Shown here: piece after piece, positions 34,763 to 45,647 of the stretch
Layout of the letters: every line of letters starts with the position of its first letter
Position numbering within the stretch: position 1 is the stretch's first letter
Source of the DNA: Meandrina meandrites
Lineage: Eukaryota; Cnidaria; Anthozoa; Scleractinia; Meandrinidae
Reading direction: 5' to 3'
Assembly (NCBI GenBank): GCA_963693305.1
Contig: OY855906.1
Coordinates: forward strand, 17,441,661-17,505,660
DNA: 64,000 nucleotides
Made by a program: the position numbers and the translations under genes
The notes under the pieces: model-generated
Told to the model about the DNA's origin: nothing
Seen by the model: only the letters and a program-made list of their open reading frames with translations
Database searches by the model: none

Positions 34763-36265
34763 ATAACAAGCGTTGTTTCCACATTTTATTAATATTCCTA
34801 AGCAATAATTTACCTATCCCTAAATGGAAAAAGTGTTTTTAACTCAAAGCGTTATGTATACAGTTATAAAAATAACATACAATCTAACCTTAAGATATTT
34901 TCTTTTTAGACTAATGTAAGGTATCCACATTATTTTTTATGTACCTTTGTTTTATCTGCCAAAAATGGCGTGTTTAGTTGCACTTTAACTGTAATGTATA
35001 TACTATATGGCTTGTTTGTTTCCCACAGAATTCATTTTTCACTATTGAGTTTACCAAAGCAACGTGTAACTGAGAGTTTTATTTCAGTTACTTTTAATAA
35101 GAAAAGCAACTAGTTTTTAGAACTGCACGACTGAAAATAGCTAATATATGATGTGTATATAGTAGAAGTTATACCAGCATTCTTTCAGTTCATTTTAAAA
35201 GTTGTATATTATCTTTTCATAGTGAAATAATGTTATCTGATTTCAATTGTATCATCATCATGAATAAGTAATTCAAGTACTAAGTTACCTCGTAATAATT
35301 ATTGCTAAAATTAAGCATAAAAATGGTTCTTACTCATAATTGGAATTATATTAATGGCAAATTTACAATGTAATGATAAACTTTGTTTTTCTTTTTTCTT
35401 TAATTAGCAAAATAACGTAAACCCATTTTCTTTGGTGTTGTAAATTTATTTAGTGTTACATCACAACCACATTTATTTTAATCGTGGTACATTGTGTCAA
35501 TTTATTTCTGTTTTTGGAAGTGTTCTCTCACAAAACGTTTACTTTATAGAGTAGATTCAGACGTTTGTTTGTTTTGAAGCTACAATAAAGTAACATAAAA
35601 ACTGTTATTTGGTAAATCGTTACTATTCTTGGTTTGCAAAACGTTTCAAGGTTTTTTCTATCATTGACTTGAAGGTTAAAGGGACACTTTAACACTTTAA
35701 GGGACACTTTAAGTCCTGATGATTTTACCGTGTTGAAATAAAGTTACATATATACACTGTGATGGGGATTTTTACGTTTTGGGGTGAAAATGTGCTAAAG
35801 ATGAAATGGTTTTTCACGAACACGGAATACTCCTAGAAAGTCAAGAGAAGGAAATCTACTGATTTTCTCAAAGGAAGAACAGTTACGGACGATTTTTGCA
35901 CAAAACAAAGGAAAAACTTAACAAAATCAGCCTGATGTTTTCAAGTTGCAGCGATTCGCATCCTGGCGATCCGCAGCCAAACACACTTAATTATACTCTC
36001 AGAGAACTGGTTGGGTAGTTTTAAGCGAAACCGAACCAGTATTTTTGGGTCTCCTTTGATTAGAATATCTTTTGGCTTTTCAAAGTTTTAAATTGGTGAC
36101 AGTGCCCCTTTAAGCGATTTTTTTCTATTATGAAGCTTTGCTACAAAGCAAAGCTGTAGCTTGGACACTTAGTAAAGAGGGTACAAGCTATTTGGCGAGT
36201 CCTAGTTATTACAGTAAATAATCAGTGATAAAATAAGGGATAATTGCTTCCTTTCAATTTTAAGA
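34763..36265. other. 3' flank of the AFAP1-like gene, no supported gene
   Basis: AT-rich sequence with long T/A runs, as in extended 3' UTRs. A short tandem pair of AAGGGACACTTTAA occurs near 35688-35712. No coding block is seen. Confidence 0.4.
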
Positions 36266-36400
36266 GGAACCAAAGGAGGCAGCGTGAATAGAACGCTGGA
36301 CTCGAAATCCAGAGGTCGTGGGTTCGAATCCCGTTCAGACCACTAGCTCGCGTTGTTCTCGGTGGTCCCGAGGTCAGCTCTTCGGCTACGGTGAAATATT
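36266..36400 (+). mobile_element. tRNA-like SINE head or tRNA pseudogene
   Basis: CTGGA CTCGAAA TCCAG forms an anticodon arm (CGA), and GTGGG TTCGAAT CCCGT forms a T arm with a perfect B-box. No matching 5' acceptor strand exists and the D arm is eroded. The variable loop is short, unlike true tRNA-Ser(CGA). It is therefore a tRNA-derived remnant, different in sequence from the SINE at 3.1 and 8.7 kb. Confidence 0.6.
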
Positions 36401-37870
36401 TAGCTCTTTGCATATAATAATGAGGGAGATTTGGCTTTCAAAACCTCAAAAATGCTGGGTGATTTTTGAACCCGCGTTCTTTAATTTAATTCAAATTTCT
36501 AGGGACATGTTATCGTGCCATGCTCTTTCAAGGACTTTCAATATTCAGGGTTAATTTTGTAGACAATTAGTGTAAACAAAGGTTCGTTTATGGCAATAAT
36601 AGTAATGTACACTAATTCCTGTGAACGTTATAACAGTTTTTGGCTGCAAAAGAGTGCCATTTTTTTGCGAACACGCGCGGTCTATCTTGGAACGAACGGT
36701 CTGGAGCGAGTGTCAAGACGGGACACACGATTTGATTGGCTAGATTTTGACAAAGGAAATTTAAAGCCTAGCCAATCAATTCAACCGGCTGGTTTGGTTA
36801 GCTAGATATCAAAGGCTTCCGCGACGTCGCTTTGATGTCTGGTTTCATTACAAACTGCGAATGGGGATTGCGGGAGGGGGAATGCGCGAGGTGGGGGAGG
36901 GGGGAGGGCTCGCCTATAAAAAATGACGGTGTGCTCGTCATACCTGTTCTTTGTTGATTGGTACCGCTTAGGGTGTTAAAATATAACATGGCCACCGTTA
37001 GAGTTAAAATATGACAGACGGACAGACAAACTATGAGCGACTCCGCTTATTTTTATTTTCATTTATGAAAAATATAAATTACGAACATCTTGTACTTTGG
37101 ATCGATTGCTCTGAGTTGTCATTTTCACTTCCAGAAGAACTCCTGGCACCTCTTAGGGGTGAAAATCATTTGGGGCCGCGCCCAGTAATCGAGATTCTGG
37201 TACCTTTCAGGGGTTCTTTTCAAAATTTTCGACGAGCATCCCCATCATTTTTATCAAAATTTCCCTGGGCGGGAAACCCCCGGATCGTTCCGCCTTCCCC
37301 CCAATCTCGTTCCCAGAGCCCGTGTCCCCCTTGACCAGCGATCGGGTAACGCGGAAGTAACGCGGTCGGGTAAACAAGCTCGCGCATGTGGTGTACATCC
37401 CAAGCAAAAAATCCTGGCAGCTGGTCAATGCCACGTTTCACACAGGACTTGTTCCCAAAAGTCCCTTAGAAAATTCTTTTAGTGTTTCAGCGTGGGGAAA
37501 AATCCCTTAGCTTGTGATGTTTTCACAAGGAGACTTGCCAAGACTTGTTTCACAGGGACGTAGCAAGATTTATTCCTTAAAGTGTTATTCTTGTTCTCGG
37601 TATTCCACTGGCCTAGAGTGCCAGTCTGTGACGCTCCACATCTCAGCCACCTGCAGCTCTTTAGAGAAGCCTGACTTAATAAATAAACCGGCAGTAAAAA
37701 CATCGAAAAAGAAAGAAATAGCTCATACAAAGCAGCAATTTTTACAGAAATTAATTATGTCTGGTTTTCTCTTGGTCTGGTTGATGGGAAAGTCCCGGGG
37801 ACTTTTCCCTATTGTTTTCCCTGTTGCATGCCACAGGGTCTTTTCCCGGGGAAAGTCCCTTCGTGTATGC
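36401..37870. other. intergenic, repeats but no supported gene
   Basis: Contains local palindromes near 37785-37860 built on AAAGTCCC and GGGACTTT (for example AAAGTCCCGGGGACTTTTCCC) and several short frames without motifs. It abuts the ADPRM promoter. Confidence 0.35.
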
Positions 37871-37985
37871 ACTACCATTGGTCCTTTTGGCCAAGATGGC
37901 GGAGTAAGACATGGCACGTAACAGTTTGTTGCTCTCAGCAGTTTTCAGTTGCGGACTTGTGAAATCGAAATAAGCTTAAGTCGCC
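37871..37985 (+). promoter_or_regulatory. ADPRM-like core promoter and 5' UTR
   Basis: A reverse CCAAT box (ATTGG) is followed by CCAAGATGGCGG at 37891-37902, a match to the YY1 motif often found just at transcription starts. That motif also holds a minimal upstream ORF (ATG GCG GAG TAA, 37896-37907). The main ATG at 37986 has the strong context CGCCATGG. Promoter function is inferred. Confidence 0.45.
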
Positions 37986-39047
37986 ATGGACCGTGAACTA
38001 AATGGCGAGAAGGACATTTTGTTCTCATTTGGTTTAATCACTGACATCCAGTATGGTGACATGAACGATCGGCAAAACTATTCCAAGACAAAATGGCGAC
38101 GATATCGAAACGCTCTGCCTTGCCTCCAAGAAGCTGTAGCGCATTGGAAAGGAGCGAAGCGTTCACCAGCGTTCATAGTGCAGCTGGGAGATATTATTGA
38201 TGGCTTTAATTCAAGTCTAGTCGATGCGTATGATAGCAAAAGAAATTTCTCAAAGGAAGCTCTGGACGCCGTGATGAACGAATTCTCAAATCTTCCTCAC
38301 GAAATACCCGTTCTTCATAACGTGGGAAATCACGAACTTTATAATTTCTCTCGCGAGGAACTAGCAAGATCAACTCTTCATCCCTTAAACAGCTGTCAGA
38401 GGGACTCGTACCTTAGGATTCATCGAAGTCATCCAACAGTCCCAACAGTTAGCAAAGAGGAAACCAAGCCGTTTTATTTCTCGTTCACACCACATCCCAA
38501 ATTTTGCTTTGTTTACTTGGATAGCTATGACATAAGCATTCTTGGTGCAGATGAAAATAGCCCTCGGTACAAACAAGGTCTTGACTGGCTGCGCAAGTAC
38601 AACAAGAATGACGACTTGCACAGTCCTGATGGTCTTTGTGGTCTGGACAGACGCTTTGTTAAATTCAATGGTGCAATAGGCATGACACAGCTGTTATGGC
38701 TTCAAACTACTCTCAGCAAGGCAGAAGAACAAGGCCAAAAAGTTGTGATATTCAGTCATGTCCCAATCTATCCAAAAAACGTAGACCATATGACAATATT
38801 ATGGAACTACCAGGATGTTCTTGATGTAATATGGCAGTTTCACTGTGTTGTTGCCTGTTTCCATGGCCACACTCATGAATATTGCTATGCAATGGATAAA
38901 AATGGCATTCATCACTATGTTTTTGATGCCGTGATTGAAGCACCACTAGATTCTAATGCATTTGCCACACTGCACGTCAAAGATGATTCTATTGCCATTG
39001 AAGGTTTTGGTATTATAGAGAGCCAAGTGTTGACATTTTCTCACTGA
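37986..39047 (+). CDS. ADPRM: Mn-dependent ADP-ribose/CDP-alcohol diphosphatase
   Basis: A single uninterrupted 353-residue frame with the full metallophosphoesterase signature in order: GLITDIQYGD (about 16-25), QLGDIIDG (66-73), VGNHE (112-116), a middle SHVP (about 254-257) and GHTH (about 290-293). These Asp, Asn and His residues bind the dinuclear metal centre. The spacing and the downstream DAVIEAPL segment fit the ADPRM family, which hydrolyses ADP-ribose, CDP-choline and related nucleotides in the cytosol. The length matches vertebrate ADPRM (about 340 aa). There is no signal peptide. The gene appears intronless here, with no splice sites needed. It starts 4.2 kb downstream of the AFAP1-like stop and is transcribed in the same direction. 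Confidence 0.95.
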   Translation: MDRELNGEKDILFSFGLITDIQYGDMNDRQNYSKTKWRRYRNALPCLQEAVAHWKGAKRSPAFIVQLGDIIDGFNSSLVDAYDSKRNFSKEALDAVMNEFSNLPHEIPVLHNVGNHELYNFSREELARSTLHPLNSCQRDSYLRIHRSHPTVPTVSKEETKPFYFSFTPHPKFCFVYLDSYDISILGADENSPRYKQGLDWLRKYNKNDDLHSPDGLCGLDRRFVKFNGAIGMTQLLWLQTTLSKAEEQGQKVVIFSHVPIYPKNVDHMTILWNYQDVLDVIWQFHCVVACFHGHTHEYCYAMDKNGIHHYVFDAVIEAPLDSNAFATLHVKDDSIAIEGFGIIESQVLTFSH

Positions 39048-39155
39048 TCTAGGTACCATACACCAGTGTATCTATAATGCAGTAACTAAATGAGCTTGAT
39101 TACCTAGACCTTTGTCTAATTGTAACCTGTGATCAATAAGGAGGGGAGAGGTACA

Positions 39156-39161
39156 ATTAAA
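39156..39161 (+). promoter_or_regulatory. candidate polyadenylation signal ATTAAA
   Basis: A variant hexamer about 110 bp after the ADPRM stop codon. A canonical AATAAA lies 1 kb further, at 40071-40076. Either could serve. Confidence 0.35.
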
Positions 39162-39409
39162 GGACATCCTTCCGATTCTTTACATGTACATGTGCGTAGG
39201 AGTAGTATGTCTCTCTCCTTGATGGGAGAAGTCCATAGTGGCTACATGTACATGTATATGTAGACTGGTCTCTGAAGCATGAGATCACCTCCAGAATATT
39301 GCTTGTCCTCAGGCTAGTCCTCATGAACTGACTGCAGCATTTTATTAGGTAGCCTTAACAATTTGCCAATACTCCTGGGTGGAGAGAGGCACTGTGTGCT
39401 TATCACTTA

Positions 39410-39570
39410 ACCAAATATCCCAGAAATTTTGGTTGGTAAGCAAATGGAACAGTAATTTTCCGGAAAAATCAATTTGGAATTTATGGACTAAGTTTTTGAT
39501 TTAATTCTGTCATTCCAGTTGGTATGAACCATGGAAAATTCCGTACCATTTGTTCATTTCTCCTGTTCCC
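39410..39570 (-). repeat. dispersed repeat (AAATGGAACAGTAATTTTCC)
   Basis: The word AAATGGAACAGTAATTTTCC followed by GGAAAA recurs inverted at 59640-59670, with related GGAAATTTCC words around both. It is probably an old mobile element without clear ends. Confidence 0.45.
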
Positions 39571-39829
39571 AGTCTCCCATCCAAAGAGAAAACAATAACT
39601 GAAAACTTAGAAAATTATTGGAAGGTGCCATCTCTGTCAGTCAGTTTGCTGTTTTTGGAGAAAACTTACCATTACATGTAAGTCATTCCATTCAGTCTGT
39701 TCCAAACACCCACTGTCCCATTAGAGCAAGCACAATGATCTTATCTCATTCTAAAGCAAGTGACTGACCAGCAGTGGATCACTTGCAATATGAATTTACC
39801 AGTTGTTTTCGGTTATCACATTGGACTCC

Positions 39830-39965
39830 TGATTAAGTGGTCGGGGTTCTAGTGATGGCTTTGTCATTGTGTTGTGTTCTCGGGCAAGACGCTTCTCCAA
39901 CATGATTGTCTCTCTCCACCCAGGTTTATAAATTAATGAGCTCAAGCAAATTGTTGAGGCAACCA
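39830..39965 (+). repeat. degenerate SINE remnant
   Basis: ATTGTGTTGTGTTCTCGGGCAAGACGCTTCTCC and CTCTCTCCACCCAGGTTTATAAA match the body of the tRNA-derived SINE. The head is eroded and the tail missing. Confidence 0.5.
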
Positions 39966-40138
39966 TTATCGATTATCATCATTATCATCTTTATCACAAC
40001 AACAGTGTCATGACACCAATAGTGCAACTGTGCTAGTGAGACAACCTGACAGAGTTATAAGTAAGTCATCAATAAATCAAATTTCAAGTCAATAAGACTT
40101 CCATGTAAAAAATAATTTCAATTTATATTCAATTTTGT

Positions 40139-40314
40139 TGTTCCAGAAAATATGCATAATTCCCCACGCAGAAGGGTTTTGGTTTGAACTCTCCACCCCT
40201 AATGAAATCCCAGTTTTGCTTCATACCTTCCTTTAAAAAGTTTGGTTTTTGAGACCCCCTAATCTCCCGAAATTTCCATTGACCTTCTGTGGGGTGGGGA
40301 TGGATATTTTCTGT
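40139..40314. mobile_element. MITE, single copy of the GTTCCAGAAAATATCCAT family
   Basis: Starts GTTCCAGAAAATATGCAT and ends ATGGATATTTTCTG. The interior matches the outer element at 13656-13990 without interruption. This copy defines the unit length, about 175 bp. Confidence 0.7.
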
Positions 40315-40390
40315 ACCCACACATAGTAATTCTCCTGTAAATTAACCAATTTCAGCACCAAGAATGTATAGATGCTGGCGAAGTCCGATA

Positions 40391-40850
40391 ATTTAAGGTC
40401 ACTCCTTTGTTTTGCATTGCGCATCCTTACTGCGCACGATTTCTTAGTCGCCATTAGCGCGTGCACATAAACAAAATGGCCGCTTTTTTCTATGCAACTT
40501 AGTCCGCGAGAGAAATAAATCGTCGATTTCTCGTAAACGAGTATGGGGACCTATCAATTTTTTTCACGTATTTTGGGTGTAACGATCAAACTCTTTCTAT
40601 AAAATGAATACAGATCATTTTCTATGTTTGAAAAAAAGATAATCACCGAAAACGTGTACTTTGCCAGTATTCGCAATGGAATTATAAGGAATTATGTGGT
40701 AAATACAAGGTCTTCCCGCTCCTAAACCAATGTGGTGACCCCCCTTTTTTATTTCACAATTTAAGTTCCCTTTAGGTAATCAACCAATAGGCAAAGATAG
40801 GTTGAAAATCTACGTTCAGTTCTATTTCGGGGGAATGACCTTAAAGTCTG
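40391..40850. mobile_element. possible MITE with TTTAAGGTCA ends
   Basis: The left tip TTTAAGGTCACTCC and the right tip GGAATGACCTTAAA are inverted matches about 460 bp apart. No target duplication is clear and no second copy occurs in this window. Confidence 0.45.
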
Positions 40851-41980
40851 CAATTCATGGACTTTGGCCATTTACCCTTACAGCTGATTGGCTTACAATT
40901 GATAATGAGCATTCTGCGCATGCGGGAAAAATGAAACTTGGCAAGTCTGCATTGTCAACCAATTGAAAAGTGGACTCTGGGGATGAAAATTAAAATGCAA
41001 GTTGTTTGTCATCTAGCATGAGAATGGCAAGGCCAAGCCCCTTATTCACCAGAACTTCTTGTCTAAGAACCTAGCAGCTTTTTATTTTATTGTAGCAAGA
41101 GGTCAAATTATGTTCATAGTGGTAAGATTTGAAGCTAGCATTTAAGGTGAAGATGAGGTTGAATAGGAAGGGTGGTTGAATCTGTATAATCTGTAAATAT
41201 TATTAAAGCTAATAATATAGTATTGTTGAGGGACAATCATAATTTATTGCAGGGCTATCATGAATCATCAGCTAAAATTCATGCATTTTCCTATAAAGGG
41301 AGAGGTTTTCAGCTTCTTATATCCCTCTCTGGAGGGTGCCACATAAAGGCAGCTATCTAATTCACATCTAAAATTGAAGTTTTTATAGTACAGGATATAA
41401 AATTTACAATGTAGGACTAATATAATATATAATATAATATGGAAGCAATACAATAGCTATTAAGTTTGTAATTTTTCGTATCTAAATGTATTTGTATTTA
41501 TTAAGAATTACTTGATTTTCTTGTAATGAAGAGAGGTGTGATATGTTTTTTAATGTGTGAGCTTTTCCTCAGTAGAACAGAGGCTGTTGTAATTTTAATG
41601 CCATGTTTCATTAAAGTTTATACTTCCAGTGAAAAGACTGCCTCTTCAATCAATTAAACCGTGAGCACCAGAAATATTTCTGGAATGTTATTGTGTTACA
41701 AGGAAAAAGCCAATCAGGTGTGAGAAAACTCAACTGCTTGCTTGCGTGTCATGATCTTTGTTGTGATTGGTCATTACACTAATGTAAAATATTTCAGGTT
41801 TTCACAGTTTGACAGTAAAACCTGTGCTACATGTGTACTAAATCTTTGGTTTTCACAAGCTGTTATGGCAGGATATGTTTTTATTGCTCTAAAATGTTTA
41901 CCTGGGTACACGCACAAGAAGGAAGTCTTCACAATGCTTCTTAGGGTTGGGGATTGTTTGAGGGCTGGAAAAACATTTAC
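40851..41980. other. intergenic, no supported gene
   Basis: AT-rich. A TATAATATAATATAATA run occurs near 41418-41440. No element ends or coding blocks were recognised. Confidence 0.35.
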
Positions 41981-41986
41981 TAGTTA

Positions 41987-42178
41987 CAGTGAAACGAACT
42001 CAATCGGGGCCACCTGACGTTTTTTAGCAAATCGCAAGATAAGCTCAGAACAAAAGAATTTGAGTTTGTTCATCAGCAGTTTAATTTGCCCCTTACCGTG
42101 ATTGGCCCGCTTATGAAGGAAGTCCAATTCTTTTGTTCTGAACCTGTCTTGTGATTGGTTGAGTTCGTTTCACTGTAA
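41987..42178. mobile_element. short MITE with ACAGTGAAACGAACTCAA ends
   Basis: The left end TTACAGTGAAACGAACTCAATC and the right end GTTGAGTTCGTTTCACTGTAA are inverted. A second inner inverted pair (CAGAACAAAAGAATT and its complement) extends the fold. Confidence 0.65.
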
Positions 42179-43324
42179 GTGACTCACCTCTAAAAGAATA
42201 CCGCTCAGGTTGTAGAATTGTCTCAAGACTTACAGAGTGAACTCCCATTTGGAAATGACTGGGATGGCCGTTGGAAATTTAACGCAACGGTTGCGGATAC
42301 ACCCGTCGCACCCCCTCCCCCCCCCCCCACCCCCGTTCTCTCCGTCCCTACGGGCTTGAGTAAGTTGATGTGAAAAACGCTGCCTTTCTTATGGTAAGTC
42401 GAGGTAATATTCAATCATTTCGCAGTCTTTTCATTTCAACCCCAAAAGAAACTTGAATCTAAGATAAAATTCAAAACACTTAATTCTCGCGCTTTGTTGG
42501 TGGTTGAACTTTATTTACGAAAAAGTATATTTATTTTTTAGTTAGAAATATTGAGAGTATAGAGCGGTTTTCAAATGAGTGTCGTAAAACCAAAACCAAA
42601 GTAATTACTCTGGCCAATCACAAACGACACAGACAATCCAGTGAACCAATCAAAACTCGAAGCAAATACATGTAGCCGGCGTAAAGCGCGGGAAAACACG
42701 CGAGAGCAAGTCACGATTGGTTTTGGTTTTACTTCTGATTGGTTGAGAAAGTGGCGCGAGTTTTTTAAACCAATCAACAAGCGTAGTAATACAAAACCAA
42801 ATAAAACGCAAATTACTTTCGATAGTCATGTGAAAATTCTCTATTACATATTACTTTCTAATTTACTCCCTGTAAATCAGTACAGTAATGATATCTTTTT
42901 GTTTCTATACGACAATAAATTTTACTTATTTATGAATCATTTTAGTGTAACACACTAGCTACTGTTTTTAATAATTCTTTTGGCTCTTACTTAATAGATT
43001 TTACGTATGTACGTGAAGTGCTCCAAGGTGTTTACGTGGCGACAGAAAATGCTATGTTATGACAATGTGCAATGTCCATGATGCTTGAGACAATCTAATG
43101 ATCAGCTACTCCAGATAGCCACGTAACAGTATGAGAATGCAAACACCGGGACCAAAAATTCTAACTTCACCAGAAGTTCAAAAGCTAGTGGTCTACATCT
43201 AGAATTAAGGCGCGTGCTGTATCTTTCGCGAGTAGGCTATGAGAACAAACTTTGCGCGGGTTCATGGCGTGGACTTGCAGTGAGATTGTTGCAAACAAAC
43301 TTACGGGGAGGGCCCCTCATTTTG
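42179..43324. other. intergenic with a CCAATCA-rich repeat
   Basis: 42575-42790 carries CCAATCAnAA words on one side and GATTGGTTTTGGTTTTAC on the other, an imperfect inverted arrangement typical of old mobile repeats. A 15-base C run is at about 42312-42330. No gene was seen. Confidence 0.4.
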
Positions 43325-43630
43325 GCAGACTATGAAAAGAAATATAGAAGAGACAGGCGAGAAATTTTTCACCATCAGCCCGAAGAAGGTGTTTGTCGAT
43401 AGCGACGCTTCAGAGGGCAGTCAAGACGAAGGAACTAATAAGGCAAATAAACCAGGTCTAACTACACGGCAACCTCTTCTCGCTCGACTAGCAAGCGAGC
43501 CAATCAAAAGCCGTGAGCTGCAAATGCTTCAACGTGATTGGCTACTGGTTTACAGAAACGCTGTTCTAAAAATAGCCTACTCGTGAAAGACATATTTTAA
43601 GGCCCATAACCGGGATGCAGACTTCTAGCC
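43325..43630 (+). repeat. dispersed repeat, copy 2, with an 84-codon frame
   Basis: Inverse of 3885-4180. This copy keeps an open frame of 84 codons from 43332 that includes FFTISPKKVFVDS and RDWLLVYRNAV. I do not recognise the family. It lies just beyond the 3' end of the SH2 gene, on the opposite strand. Confidence 0.55.
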
Positions 43631-43924
43631 TATGAACTTCTGACTTTACTAAGAAACCCGGGTATCAAAACAAAGGAAATTACATTGAAGCTGGAGACTG
43701 AGGATTTCTCACCAACGATTTAAAATAAATCAAAGGCTCCTGTGAGCCAGCTCGTGGACAAATTGGATTAATCCAATTAACGAAGCGTGTGAGTGCATGA
43801 GGTACATTACTAAATTCCATTGCGTGACTACGTCATCCATAAACTAAAGAGGAGCAAGCTTCTAAAGGGTGTTTGCACATTTCGCTTCATAAAGAGCGAA
43901 AAAAGTGTTTTCATTCTTGCATAA

Positions 43925-44094
43925 TTATTGTGCAGCGTTTTGGCGTCTTGTAGTCGCGTAAAGGCTCTCTTTTAACTTCACCTCGCCTCCATGAAAACCT
44001 AGAGAGGATTGTTTCATTTCTCTTGTCAAGAGAAGTTGACTGTCATTCTCTCTCACACTTCCATGTTCCATTTCGTGACGGCCACATCTTCTCA
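43925..44094 (-). CDS. SH2 gene exon 5 (stop codon)
   Basis: The acceptor is ATTTTTTGTAG. Two bases complete the split codon from exon 4, then 55 codons and TAA. It contains GFHGGEVKLKESLYATTRR. Confidence 0.65.
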
Positions 44095-45613
44095 CTACAA
44101 AAAATAATATTCCAGGAACTCTACATGACTGACTCGAAATTTGAAAACGAGAGAAACCGCTTCCATAATTTCTTGTGTCAGTGTCCAACTATTCTTCTTC
44201 CAAACTGCGTTGTGACTGGTTCAAGTAAACTAACAGTTGTTGCATTTGACTGTTGTCCGACATTTCTGGTCTAAGTCACACCTCATTTCACCGCTGAACT
44301 TCTTGGAGGCAACAGAGGCGAAAGCGCTGTTTCTTGAAATTCTGTTGAGATAAATGATCATCAGTGCATTGCGTTGAACCCTTTGAAGTCCCGATTTCAT
44401 CACAAAAATTCTGTGAACTTCCCAGTTTCCTTATCTTTTGCTTCCTTAGTTAGAGTGACGACTTGACCGGAGTCGTAAGGGGAGTCATAACCTCGACGGA
44501 ATCGAAGTCAGAAGAATCATAACGTTTCCGTTTTCTTTCGATTCTGTTAATGACTCCATCACCTATGATCCAGTAAAACTAGATTGTAGATGCATTACAG
44601 GAGCCACAAGATAACGCGGTGGAACAACAAACCAATCACAATGCTAGTTCTCAGGCCCTCCAAATGCTTCCTTTCTGCTTGCGACTCCGACAATCAAGTT
44701 TTTTCTAGATCATAAGCGATGAAGCCATAAGCGGAATCGGAAACTCTGCTTACGACTCCGTCGGTTTGTTTTTCACTAGATCGTAACGCTCCGCGCTTCT
44801 AGTTACGACTCTGACTCCACTACATGGCTAGCGAAAATTATTTCCCACCTTTTCGTTGCATTTCTTCTGCAAAATATTCCGTAATGTTGTGAAATGTTCT
44901 ACAGTACTGTTTCTCGCGGTTCTGGCGTCTTGGGGATCCCGCTTGCCGGCTTTTCCTCCGATGCCTTCTGAACCTCTCCCTACCTTACTCTCCGGGTTCC
45001 CCCCCCCCCCCCCCGTTTCCTCACCACATGTAACATGTATATGAACAATATTTACCTCCCGAAGAGTCACTCCTGTCGATCGCCATGCTTCTTGTGAGCG
45101 ATTTCTTCGATAATGAATCTACTCGTGGATTATGCTTCGGAGCTTGTTGTTCATTGTTTTCCATAGAGACCAGAACAAGCCCATCATCTTCCGTGACAGT
45201 CTTATCTTCTGCTGACGGATGTGACGTTAATGTTATTTTGGGTGATTGTGATTGGTTAATCTTAACGCAGACGGACGTTTGAACAGTGGAAAGCCGTTGA
45301 CTATTTTCAACGTCACTGGCGTGCTGTCCATTAATAGCGACATTAGCCGGGCAAGGGATAGAGATATCGGGATGCTGTTTGATTTGTACTTGAGACGTGC
45401 ATCTTGGCAGTGTCTTGCACTGTAGTGAAGAGGAAACAACAACGAAAATTATCTAATCGTGGCTAGTCAATCGAACTTAACCGAGAGTTCTGTCTTTCTA
45501 GTTCCAGGAAATTAGACGTTGCCCGAATAGGACTTGAAACCTTTTATTCAAACAAACAAACAGACAAACAAACAAACAAACAAACACACAGACAAACAGA
45601 AAGACGGACAGAC

Positions 45614-45647
<34 letters not shown>

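Noticed and set aside
36266..36350. A tRNA gene with anticodon CGA
   Set aside because: There is no 5' acceptor strand, the D arm is eroded, and the short variable loop does not fit tRNA-Ser. It is a tRNA-derived remnant.
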